NCBI GenBank assembly: GCA_016295355.1
Contig: JAEDLK010000036.1
Coordinates: 1-12,046, forward strand
Direction: 5' to 3'
DNA length: 12,046 nt
Source: Clostridiaceae bacterium
GTDB lineage: Bacteria; Bacillota; Clostridia; Oscillospirales; Acutalibacteraceae
In this document: positions 1 through 5,121 of the stretch, piece after piece
Position numbering within the stretch: position 1 is the first letter of the stretch
Layout of the letters: the number at the start of each line of letters is the position of its first letter
Notes under the pieces: model-generated
Database searches by the model: none
Seen by the model: only the letters and a program-made list of their open reading frames with translations
Told to the model about the DNA's origin: nothing
Position numbers and translations under genes: made by a program

Positions 1-34
1 GACACGCTTTCCAGCGTTTCGATATTCTATAGTC

Positions 35-63
35 ATTATAGCGGATTTGTCGGCGGTTTTCAA
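35..63 (-). promoter_or_regulatory. Divergent sigma-A-type promoter facing left
   Basis: Read on the minus strand, TTGAAA (63-58) is followed by exactly 17 nt and then a perfect TATAAT (40-35). Transcription would begin near position 28 and run out of the left edge of the window, so the gene it serves is not visible. The first bases of that transcript would contain a small hairpin (17-4, 5-bp stem with a GGAA loop). The consensus match is strong; that a gene lies to the left on the minus strand is an inference. Confidence 0.6.
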
Positions 64-74
64 CAATAAAAATA

Positions 75-107
75 TGTCAAGAAAAAAACTTGACAGGAAA
101 CCTGTCA
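75..107. repeat. Nested inverted repeats over the ylxM -35 box (operator candidate)
   Basis: Two perfect inverted repeats share bases. The first is TGTCAAG (75-81), seven A residues, then CTTGACA (89-95). The second is TGACAGG (91-97), AAA, then CCTGTCA (101-107). The shared TGACA lies inside the TTGACA -35 box at 90-95, so a protein bound here would compete with RNA polymerase. The element lies between two divergent promoters and could act on both. Which regulator family would bind is not clear from the sequence. Confidence 0.5.
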
Positions 108-118
108 TGTGATACAAT
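90..118 (+). promoter_or_regulatory. Sigma-A promoter of the ylxM-ffh operon
   Basis: A perfect TTGACA -35 box (90-95), a 17-nt spacer and TACAAT as the -10 box (113-118) form a near-consensus vegetative promoter. The expected start of transcription is near 125, leaving a 5' leader of roughly 38 nt before ylxM. The -35 box is embedded in the inverted repeats described for 75-107, which suggests that this otherwise strong promoter is regulated. Confidence 0.8.
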
Positions 119-124
119 GACCGT

Positions 125-146
125 TGTAAAGAAAATAACTTGACAG
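125..146. repeat. Second copy of the upstream repeat, at the transcript start
   Basis: Bases 126-146 match bases 76-96 at 19 of 21 positions, exactly 50 bp downstream. This copy keeps the dyad layout, TGTAAAG (125-131), 7 nt, CTTGACA (139-145), with one mismatch in the left arm. Its TTGACA has no -10 box at the right distance (163-168 is the start of ylxM), so it is not a second promoter. A second operator at about +1 to +20, or a duplication of the upstream site, fits better. Confidence 0.45.
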
Positions 147-162
147 CGGTAGGGTGTATGGC

Positions 163-450
163 ATGAAGGATTTATCGGTATGCTGGCTGTTGGATACATA
201 CGGTTGTTTGTTTAGCGAAAAGCATCAGCGTATGATGAATGATTACTATAATGAGGACCTCTCGCTGTCGGAGATTTCCGAGAATGAGAATATGACCAGA
301 CAGGCCGCTTATGATGCTATTCGTCGTTGTGAACAGCAGCTGCGGATTTATGAAGAAAAGTTGCATTACAACCGCACGGTTGCCGAGTTGAAAGAGGCGG
401 CCGGGAAACACGATATAGAGAGGCTGTTGGCCCTGATTGATGCGTTATAG
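163..450 (+). CDS. ylxM: YlxM family SRP-associated helix-turn-helix protein
   Basis: This small protein (95 aa) belongs to the YlxM/p13 (UPF0122) family, whose genes usually sit directly before ffh; family members are thought to modulate signal recognition particle function. The sequence carries the family signature LSLSEISE with a helix-turn-helix at about residues 34-58 (TRQAAYDAIRRCE), followed by a charged, probably helical tail. I chose ATG 163 over the in-frame GTG at 154: TAGGG at 150-154 is then a ribosome-binding site 8 nt upstream, and homologues begin with an M-x-x-L-like run close to the LLDTYG segment. It is first in the operon after the 90-118 promoter, and ffh follows after 29 nt. 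Despite the helix-turn-helix, DNA binding is not established for the family; autoregulation at the upstream repeats is only a possibility. Confidence 0.85.
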   Translation: MKDLSVCWLLDTYGCLFSEKHQRMMNDYYNEDLSLSEISENENMTRQAAYDAIRRCEQQLRIYEEKLHYNRTVAELKEAAGKHDIERLLALIDAL

Positions 451-479
451 GCCATTGTGCCGGAAAGGGAAGGTGCCGC

Positions 480-1844
480 ATGGCGTTTGACAGTTTATCC
501 GATAAGTTAGCCGGTGTTTTTAAGCGTTTGCGTTCCCGCGGCAAGGTGACTGAATCCGATGTAAAGGAAGCCATGCGTGAGGTTCGTCTGGCTTTATTAG
601 AGGCCGATGTAAATTATAAGGTGGCTAAGGATTTCACTGCCGGCGTGGCCGAAAGGTGTATCGGCGCCAATGTGATGGAATCGCTGACCGCCGCTCAAAT
701 GATTATCAAGATTGTGCGGGATGAGTTGACCGAGCTAATGGGCAGTGAACAGGCTCGCCTTTGCGTCAGCTCCAAAATTCCCACGGTTATTATGATGTGT
801 GGCTTGCAGGGTGCCGGTAAAACAACGCATTGTGCCAAGTTGGCCCGCTATTTGAAGGAAAAAGGGCACCGCCCTTTGCTGGTCGGTTGCGACATTTACC
901 GTCCGGCCGCTATCAAGCAGTTGCAGGTTGTAGGCGAAGCGGTGGGTGTGCCTGTTTTTGAAAAGGGCACGCAAAAGCCGGAGTTGACCGCCGTACAAGC
1001 CGTGGCGCACGCTAAGGATTACGGTCATGATTATGTTATTTTGGATACCGCCGGTCGGTTGCATATCGACGAGGAGTTGATGGAGGAACTGCAACGCATC
1101 ACGCAGGCGGTTGAGGTTCACAACATTCTGTTGGTCATTGATGCCATGGTCGGTCAGGATGCCGTCAATGTGGCTAAGACCTTTAACGAAACACTGGAAA
1201 TTACCGGTGTGATTTTGACCAAGTTGGACGGCGACACCAGAGGCGGTGCGGCACTTTCGGTCAAGGCCGTTACCGGAAAACCGATTCTGTTTGCCGGTGT
1301 AGGTGAAAAGCTGGATGCACTGGAGGAATTCCATCCCGACCGTATGGCCTCCCGTATCTTGGGCATGGGCGATGTGTTGTCCTTGATTGAAAAGGCCGAG
1401 GCACAGATTGATGAGGCACAGGCCGAGGAAGCGGCGCGTAAGATGGCCGATAACACCTTTGATTTGGATGATTTGTTGTCCCAGTTCCGTCAAATCAGAA
1501 AAATGGGACCCTTAAAAAATGTACTGTCTATGCTTCCGGGCATGGATAAGCAGTTGAAGGACGTGGATGTGGACGATAAGGCGATGTTGCGCATTGAAGC
1601 GGTGATTACCTCTATGACTAAGCAGGAACGCCGTAAGCCGGACATCATCAACGCCTCCCGAAAACGCCGCATTGCCGCCGGTTCGGGCACCAAGGTGGAG
1701 GATGTTAATCGACTGCTGAATCAGTATGGGCAAATGAAGAAGATGTTTAAGGGCTTTTCTTCTAAAAAGGGCAAAAAAAGAAAAATGTCCGGCAATTTTC
1801 CGGGCGGCGGTTTTCCGGGTATGCCCGGCGGTTTCGGGCTTTAA
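480..1844 (+). CDS. ffh: Signal recognition particle GTPase Ffh (SRP54)
   Basis: Ffh binds 4.5S/6S SRP RNA and signal peptides emerging from ribosomes and delivers them to the membrane receptor FtsY in a GTP-dependent cycle. All parts of a full-length protein (454 aa) are present. The N domain covers about residues 1-95. The G domain has the P-loop GLQGAGKTT (108-116), DIYRPAA (138-144), DTAGR (189-193), TKLD (247-250) and GVGE (273-276). The methionine-rich M domain runs from about 300 to 435 and includes the RNA-binding segment around SRKRRIAAGSGT (393-404). The C-terminus is a basic stretch followed by a Gly/Pro/Met tail. GGGAAGG at 467-473 supports the ATG at 480. It is co-transcribed with ylxM, its usual partner; ftsY is not in the window. 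Confidence 0.98.
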   Translation: MAFDSLSDKLAGVFKRLRSRGKVTESDVKEAMREVRLALLEADVNYKVAKDFTAGVAERCIGANVMESLTAAQMIIKIVRDELTELMGSEQARLCVSSKIPTVIMMCGLQGAGKTTHCAKLARYLKEKGHRPLLVGCDIYRPAAIKQLQVVGEAVGVPVFEKGTQKPELTAVQAVAHAKDYGHDYVILDTAGRLHIDEELMEELQRITQAVEVHNILLVIDAMVGQDAVNVAKTFNETLEITGVILTKLDGDTRGGAALSVKAVTGKPILFAGVGEKLDALEEFHPDRMASRILGMGDVLSLIEKAEAQIDEAQAEEAARKMADNTFDLDDLLSQFRQIRKMGPLKNVLSMLPGMDKQLKDVDVDDKAMLRIEAVITSMTKQERRKPDIINASRKRRIAAGSGTKVEDVNRLLNQYGQMKKMFKGFSSKKGKKRKMSGNFPGGGFPGMPGGFGL

Positions 1845-1852
1845 GTACGGTT

Positions 1853-1876
1853 GTTAAAAAGAATTTTTCTTTTAAC
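1853..1876 (+). other. AT-rich hairpin in the ffh-rpsP gap
   Basis: GTTAAAA, a bulged A and GAA (1853-1863) pair with TTCTTTTAAC (1867-1876) around a TTT loop. Almost all pairs are A-T, and no T-run follows, so it is a poor terminator. It may be a weak processing or stability element ahead of the rpsP ribosome-binding site, or nothing. Confidence 0.3.
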
Positions 1877-1905
1877 GATATATTCTGTTACAGGAGGTGC
1901 TTACA

Positions 1906-2148
1906 ATGGCAGTGAAAATCAGACTGCGTCGTTTGGGCGCAAAGAAGGCTCCCTTCTATCGTGTGGTCGTAGCGGATTCCCGTTTTCCGAGAAACGGTCG
2001 TTTCATTGAAGAGATCGGTTATTTCGATCCCACCAAGGATCCGGCTGTGGTCAGCATTGATGCTGAAAAGGCCAAGCAGTGGATTGCCAACGGCGCTCAG
2101 CCGACCGATACCGTCAAGGCATTGCTGAAGAAGAACAATGTTCTGTAA
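1906..2148 (+). CDS. rpsP: 30S ribosomal protein S16
   Basis: S16 is a small basic protein of the 30S subunit, needed for assembly of the 5' domain of 16S rRNA. The 80-aa product has the family's hallmark start (MAVKIRLRRLG) followed by KAPFYRVVVADSR, the core beta-sheet region, and GRFIEEIGYFDP. Its length is normal for Firmicutes. The start is fixed by AGGAGG at 1892-1897, 8 nt before ATG 1906; an in-frame GTG at 1897 lies within that site and is not used. The gene lies 61 nt after ffh and 17 nt before khpA, in the standard rpsP-khpA-rimM-trmD order. Confidence 0.98.
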   Translation: MAVKIRLRRLGAKKAPFYRVVVADSRFPRNGRFIEEIGYFDPTKDPAVVSIDAEKAKQWIANGAQPTDTVKALLKKNNVL

Positions 2149-2165
2149 AGGTTAAAGGAGCAAGT

Positions 2166-2399
2166 ATGAAAGAACTTCTGATTGCCATCGCAGCGGGTCT
2201 TGTGGAAGATCCATCGGCGGTCACTGCCGATGTGGATGAAATCAACGAAGAAGGGGTTATCGTTTATCATCTCCATGTTGCCGAGGGCGATATGGGACGG
2301 GTGATCGGCAAGCAGGGACGGATTGCCAAGGCAATCCGTACGCTGATGCGTGCCGCCGCCAATCGCGATAACCAAAAAATCATGGTTGAAATCGATTGA
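2166..2399 (+). CDS. khpA: KH-domain RNA-binding protein KhpA
   Basis: This 77-aa protein is a single KH domain of the KhpA/YlqC family. In Gram-positive bacteria KhpA partners with KhpB (Jag/EloR) and binds many RNAs, with reported roles in cell elongation, division and sRNA biology. The diagnostic GxxG loop is GKQG at residues 48-51, in the context MGRVIGKQGRIAKAIR, followed by the expected helix and a final beta strand (QKIMVEID). AAGGAG at 2155-2160 supports ATG 2166; an earlier in-frame start at 2079 would lie deep inside rpsP and gives sequence unlike the family. It follows rpsP by 17 nt. khpB is not in the window. Confidence 0.93.
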   Translation: MKELLIAIAAGLVEDPSAVTADVDEINEEGVIVYHLHVAEGDMGRVIGKQGRIAKAIRTLMRAAANRDNQKIMVEID

Positions 2400-2413
2400 T
2401 TCGCTGTCAGACT

Positions 2414-2427
2414 GCGGTGAATACCGC
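2414..2427 (+). other. Small hairpin upstream of the khpA-rimM terminator
   Basis: GCGGT (2414-2418) and ACCGC (2423-2427) form a perfect 5-bp stem around a GAAT loop, 6 nt before the larger terminator-like hairpin at 2434. The two would form tandem stems in the intergenic RNA; the pair may matter for transcript processing. Confidence 0.4.
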
Positions 2428-2433
2428 TAATCG

Positions 2434-2464
2434 GCCCCCATTGTTTCAGTGGGGGCTGTTCTTT
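2434..2464 (+). terminator. Intrinsic terminator or attenuator between khpA and rimM
   Basis: GCCCCCA (2434-2440) pairs perfectly with TGGGGGC (2450-2456), and the enclosed bases can add three more pairs (TTG/CAG with one wobble). The following tract TGTTCTTT is only moderately T-rich. A GC-strong stem with a mediocre tail suggests partial termination. That would lower rimM-trmD expression relative to the ribosomal protein gene rpsP. No separate promoter for rimM is evident, which also fits read-through. Confidence 0.65.
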
Positions 2465-2475
2465 AAGGGTGAAAC

Positions 2476-2985
2476 ATGAAAGTAAAGTATTTGCAGGTTG
2501 GAAAAATTGTTGGAGTCCATGGCATAAAGGGACTCATAAAGGTACAGCATTGGTGCGATACGCCGGCGGATCTTTGTCGCTATAAACGGCTGTATTTGGC
2601 AGAGGATAAACCGATTGCCGTGGAAAGAGCCGTGCCGCACGGCAATATGGTGCTTTTAAAGCTCAAAGGCATTGACACCCCACAGCAGGCGCAGGCTTTA
2701 CGGGGAATCGTGTTACGGCTGTCCCGTGAGGATGCTGTTTTGCCTGAGGGGCGCTACTTTATTGAGGAATTGATCGGCTGTCAGGTTACAGATGCCGATA
2801 CCGGTCTTGTGCTCGGCACGGTGCAGGATGTGTCGGCGACCGGGGCCAACGATGTATGGCACATAGAAAAGGACGGTCGCACGTATTTATTGCCGGCCAT
2901 TGATGAGTGTATTGTTTCGGTGGATGTTGAAAAAGGATCAGCGGTTGTTCGACCGCTTAAGGGGATTTTTGATGATGAAGATTGA
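2476..2985 (+). CDS. rimM: Ribosome maturation factor RimM
   Basis: RimM binds ribosomal protein S19 in the 30S head and assists late 16S rRNA maturation. The 169-aa product has the two expected parts. The N-terminal RimM domain (about 5-85) contains GKIVGVHGIKG at residues 9-19. The C-terminal PRC-barrel domain (about 92-168) contains YFIEELIG (94-101), ATGANDVW (121-128) and LLPAIDE (138-144), and the protein ends in an acidic tail. AAGGG at 2464-2468 lies upstream of ATG 2476. It overlaps the start of trmD, so the two are probably translationally coupled; this pairing with trmD is common across bacteria. Confidence 0.97.
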   Translation: MKVKYLQVGKIVGVHGIKGLIKVQHWCDTPADLCRYKRLYLAEDKPIAVERAVPHGNMVLLKLKGIDTPQQAQALRGIVLRLSREDAVLPEGRYFIEELIGCQVTDADTGLVLGTVQDVSATGANDVWHIEKDGRTYLLPAIDECIVSVDVEKGSAVVRPLKGIFDDED

Positions 2986-3721
2986 TCTGATGACCCTGTT
3001 TCCCGAAATGTGTGAAACGGTGCTAAATGAAAGTATCATCGGTCGTGCCAGAAAAACGGGAAAAGTGGATATTCGTTGTGTGAATATCCGAGATTATGCC
3101 AATAATAAGCATAGCAAGGTGGACGATACGCCGTTTGGCGGCGGCATGGGGATGGTGATGATGGCCGACCCGATTGACCGCTGCTTTCATTCGCTATACG
3201 AGAAGGAGGCAAATCGTCCGTATTTGATTTATTGCTCACCGAAAGGGCAGGTGTTTGACCAACAAAAAGCTCTGGAACTGTCAAAAATGGAGCATATTGT
3301 GTTCTTGTGTGGGCATTATGAAGGTGTGGATCAGCGCGTGCTGGACGAATTGGTGGATGAGGAATTGTCCCTGGGCGATTTTGTGTTGACGGGCGGCGAA
3401 TTGCCTGCCGTTGTGTTTACCGATGCTGTATGTCGGATGTTACCGGGGGTTTTAGCCGATGATCTTTGCTTTACCGAGGAAAGCCATTTTGCCGGATTAC
3501 TTGAGTATCCGCAATATACCCGTCCATCCCGTTGGCACAACAGGGATGTCCCACCGGTGCTTTTATCGGGTGACCATGCGGCGGTGGACCGTTGGCGTCA
3601 TGAGCAAGCTCTGACGATTACCAAGCAACGGCGGCCGGATATGCTGAAAAAGGCCGTTTTAAGTGAAAAGGACAAACGCTTTTTGAAACAGTCAGAGGCC
3701 GAACGCATTGAAGAGAAATAG
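2975..3721 (+). CDS. trmD: tRNA (guanine37-N1)-methyltransferase TrmD
   Basis: TrmD transfers a methyl group from SAM to N1 of G37, next to the anticodon, preventing +1 frameshifting. The 248-aa product shows the SPOUT trefoil-knot motifs: CSPKGQ (87-92), LCGHYEGVDQR (111-121), SLGDFVLTGGELPA (132-145) and YPQYTRP (178-184), plus DDTPFGGGMGM near residue 55. AAGGGGA (2959-2965) serves either ATG 2975 or the adjacent ATG 2972 (one residue longer); homologues usually begin M-K-I-D. It overlaps the end of rimM by 11 nt. The position of the proposed catalytic Asp169 (E. coli/H. influenzae numbering) appears to be Glu169 here. No clear terminator follows, and the next gene has its own promoter. 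Confidence 0.97.
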   Translation: MKIDLMTLFPEMCETVLNESIIGRARKTGKVDIRCVNIRDYANNKHSKVDDTPFGGGMGMVMMADPIDRCFHSLYEKEANRPYLIYCSPKGQVFDQQKALELSKMEHIVFLCGHYEGVDQRVLDELVDEELSLGDFVLTGGELPAVVFTDAVCRMLPGVLADDLCFTEESHFAGLLEYPQYTRPSRWHNRDVPPVLLSGDHAAVDRWRHEQALTITKQRRPDMLKKAVLSEKDKRFLKQSEAERIEEK

Positions 3722-3837
3722 ACTGTGCTTTCTGTACAAAAGATATAAAACAATCCGGGAATATGGGCGAAACTGCACAAATTACGGCCGGAAAGAACAG
3801 AGAGATTGGTCAAAAAATGGAAGTTTTTCAAGGCTGA
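3722..3837. other. trmD-HPr gap with no recognised element
   Basis: This stretch between the trmD stop and the HPr promoter shows no gene, no GC-rich hairpin with a T-run and no recognisable riboswitch. How transcription from trmD ends is therefore unclear; read-through into HPr or Rho-dependent termination are both possible. Confidence 0.4.
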
Positions 3838-3865
3838 TTGACTATTGAATAGAATGTGGTATAAT
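3838..3865 (+). promoter_or_regulatory. Sigma-A promoter of the HPr gene (extended -10)
   Basis: TTGACT (3838-3843), a 16-nt spacer and a perfect TATAAT (3860-3865) form a strong promoter. The TGG just before the -10 box (3857-3859) is an extended -10 element, which compensates for the one-base-short spacer. The start of transcription is expected near 3872, giving a leader of about 33 nt. Confidence 0.85.
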
Positions 3866-3904
3866 GCACTTGTAAAGTGAAAATGCCTTAAGGAGAAATC
3901 AAAT

Positions 3905-4168
3905 ATGTTCGTTAAAGATGTAGTTATTCAGAATCAAGTCGGTTTGCACGCTCGTCCGGCTACCTTCTTTATCCAAAAGGCCAATGAGTATAAGTCCTCT
4001 ATTTGGGTGGAAAAGGAAGATCGTCGTGTTAACGCCAAGAGCTTGTTGGGCGTTTTGTCACTGGGCATTGTGGGAGGTACCGCTATTCGCATTATCGCGG
4101 ACGGCTCGGATGAAAAGGATGCGGTCAACGGTTTGGTTACACTGGTTGAATCCGGCTTTAACGAATAA
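3905..4168 (+). CDS. ptsH: Phosphocarrier protein HPr
   Basis: HPr is the cytoplasmic phosphocarrier of the sugar phosphotransferase system. It takes phosphate from enzyme I on His15 and passes it to sugar-specific EIIA proteins. In Firmicutes HPr kinase also phosphorylates Ser46, making HPr a corepressor for CcpA. Both sites are present in this 87-aa protein: GLHARPAT (13-20) with His15 and Arg17, and NAKSLLGVLSLGI (43-55) with Ser46. AAGGAG (3890-3895) lies 9 nt before ATG 3905. It is flanked by its own promoter and terminator, so it is monocistronic, and no ptsI (enzyme I) follows. A purely regulatory Crh-like role is unlikely because His15 is kept. The symbol ptsH is by family; it may be one of several HPr copies. 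Confidence 0.93.
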   Translation: MFVKDVVIQNQVGLHARPATFFIQKANEYKSSIWVEKEDRRVNAKSLLGVLSLGIVGGTAIRIIADGSDEKDAVNGLVTLVESGFNE

Positions 4169-4184
4169 CGGCTTTTGTTTTTTT

Positions 4185-4216
4185 GCCGGTTGCGAGAAAT
4201 CGTAACCGGCTTTTTT
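4185..4216 (+). terminator. Strong intrinsic terminator after HPr
   Basis: GCCGGTTGCGA (4185-4195) pairs over 11 bp, with one G-U wobble, with TCGTAACCGGC (4200-4210) around a GAAA tetraloop, followed directly by six T residues (4211-4216). This is a textbook Rho-independent terminator and should isolate HPr from the next gene. Confidence 0.93.
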
Positions 4217-4231
4217 ATCAGTACCTGCTGA

Positions 4232-4247
4232 CGGTCAATTGTGACCG
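4232..4247. repeat. 16-bp palindrome upstream of the PAP2 gene
   Basis: CGGTCA (4232-4237) and TGACCG (4242-4247) are perfect inverted repeats around ATTG, 13 nt before the ribosome-binding site. It could be an operator or a small 5'-UTR hairpin. No convincing promoter is visible between the HPr terminator and this gene, so the element may lie near an atypical promoter; this is speculative. Confidence 0.35.
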
Positions 4248-4273
4248 ACGGACGCTAAAAGGAGGGTTATCTG

Positions 4274-4930
4274 TTGAAACGCCTGACTGATGCCATACGA
4301 TATCGCAAGGATTTGCTATTGTTGCTGTATATTCCGTTTTATCTATTGTGGTTTTTTCTTGTAGAACGGATGATTCCCTCAAGCAGTACATATTATGTGT
4401 CCTATTTGCCCATTGATGATAGCATTCCGTTTTTAGAGGGCTTTGTGGTTTTTTATGTGCTGTGGTATCCGTTTTTGGCTTTGCCGGGCCTGTTGGCTCT
4501 GTTTAAGGATGACCGTGCCTATCGACATTACCTAATCTATTTGATAATCGGCTTCAGCATCTGTTTGCTGATTTTCTCGGTCTTTCCAAACGGACAGAAT
4601 TTGCGGCCGGCCGTGATGGAACGGAATAATCTGTGCACTAAATTGGTAGAGGCCTTGTATCGGGTGGATACCAATACCAATGTTTTGCCCAGTATGCATG
4701 TGGTCGGCTGCATCGGTACGGCGGCACTCTTCTTCGATATGCCCATTTTGCGACGTTTTCGGTGGCCGGCGGTGGTTTTGGCGTTGCTGATCTGCGCATC
4801 CACCGTTTTCATTAAACAGCATTCCCTGTTGGATTGTCTGTGGGGCTTGGCGGTTGGGGCGGTGGCTTGTTGGTTCGCCTATGTGCTTCCTGCCGTAAAA
4901 AACCGACGAAAAAAAGAATCACAACACTAA
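4274..4930 (+). CDS. PAP2-superfamily membrane phosphatase / phosphotransferase
   Basis: This 218-aa integral membrane protein carries the three motifs of the type 2 phosphatidic acid phosphatase superfamily. They are FPNGQNLRP (104-112, in place of the usual KxxxxxxRP), LPSMHV (138-143, with His142) and STVFIKQHSLLD (176-187, with His183 and Asp187). About six hydrophobic segments are visible, near 13-31, 54-76, 86-104, 142-155, 165-180 and 189-206. A basic tail (NRRKKESQH) ends the protein. The spacing and the SMH and KQHxxxD forms resemble the inositol-phosphotransferase-like (Aur1-type, PAP2_3) branch. The substrate is probably a lipid phosphate or polyprenyl pyrophosphate, but cannot be read from the sequence. 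The start is TTG 4274, supported by GGAGGG (4261-4266) 7 nt upstream. It is a single-gene unit between two terminators. Confidence 0.85.
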   Translation: MKRLTDAIRYRKDLLLLLYIPFYLLWFFLVERMIPSSSTYYVSYLPIDDSIPFLEGFVVFYVLWYPFLALPGLLALFKDDRAYRHYLIYLIIGFSICLLIFSVFPNGQNLRPAVMERNNLCTKLVEALYRVDTNTNVLPSMHVVGCIGTAALFFDMPILRRFRWPAVVLALLICASTVFIKQHSLLDCLWGLAVGAVACWFAYVLPAVKNRRKKESQH

Positions 4931-4932
4931 GA

Positions 4933-4968
4933 GTAGGGGCTTTCCGATGAGGAAGGCCCTGCTTTTTT
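4933..4968 (+). terminator. Intrinsic terminator after the PAP2 gene
   Basis: GTAGGG plus CTTTCC (4933-4945, with one bulged G) pairs with GGAAGGCCCTGC (4951-4962) around a short GATGA-type loop, followed by six T residues (4963-4968). It lies just after the PAP2 stop codon and ends that transcript. Confidence 0.9.
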
Positions 4969-4984
4969 GCCTCGAAACAGACCG

Positions 4985-5010
4985 AAAAAAGGAAGAAAGT
5001 CCTTTTTTTT
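4985..5010 (+). terminator. Second A/T hairpin with T-run before the rpoB promoter
   Basis: AAAAAAGGA (4985-4993) pairs with TCCTTTTTT (5000-5008) around a 6-nt AGAAAG loop, with the T-run reaching 5010. The stem is mostly A-T, so it is weaker than the terminator 17 nt upstream, but as a tandem element it could block read-through. Because the upstream arm is A-rich it could also act on the opposite strand. Confidence 0.5.
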
Positions 5011-5031
5011 CAAAAAAAGCCAAGAATATGC

Positions 5032-5060
5032 TTGACTTACCGAATTGTTTGTAATATAAT
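5032..5060 (+). promoter_or_regulatory. Sigma-A promoter of rpoB-rpoC
   Basis: TTGACT (5032-5037), a 17-nt spacer and a perfect TATAAT (5055-5060), preceded by A/T-rich sequence that could act as an UP element (5003-5018), form a strong vegetative promoter. The expected start is near 5067, giving an untranslated leader of about 130 nt. rpoB therefore has its own promoter instead of relying only on an upstream rplJ-rplL operon. Confidence 0.88.
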
Positions 5061-5121
5061 AAGTATTCACTGAATGATGGGGTATTGTGGCTCTGTGCCC
5101 GCATTTTTCGGAGCGTGTCTC

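Noticed and set aside
4..17. Part of an SRP (4.5S) RNA gene on the minus strand, because of the GGAA-capped hairpin next to SRP genes
   Set aside because: Only a 5-bp stem is visible and the conserved asymmetric internal loop of SRP RNA domain IV is missing. The tetraloop alone is not evidence.
75..95. GlnR/TnrA operator (TGTNA-N7-TNACA)
   Set aside because: The two half sites are TGTCA and TGACA but are 11 nt apart instead of 7, so the dyad does not fit that consensus.
140..145. Second TTGACA as a tandem promoter for ylxM
   Set aside because: At a 17-nt spacing the -10 position would be ATGAAG at 163-168, inside the coding sequence and unlike TATAAT. It is better explained as part of the direct repeat.
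2079..2165. Longer KhpA starting at 2079
   Set aside because: It would lie inside rpsP, lacks a ribosome-binding site and adds sequence not seen in the family.
2900..2974. N-terminal extension of TrmD starting at 2900
   Set aside because: The extra residues overlap rimM in another frame and are unlike any TrmD; the ATGATG at 2972-2977 with AAGGGGA upstream matches the family start.
3750..3800. Terminator formed by CCGG repeats after trmD
   Set aside because: The arms are only 4 bp, separated by a long unpaired loop, and no T-run follows.
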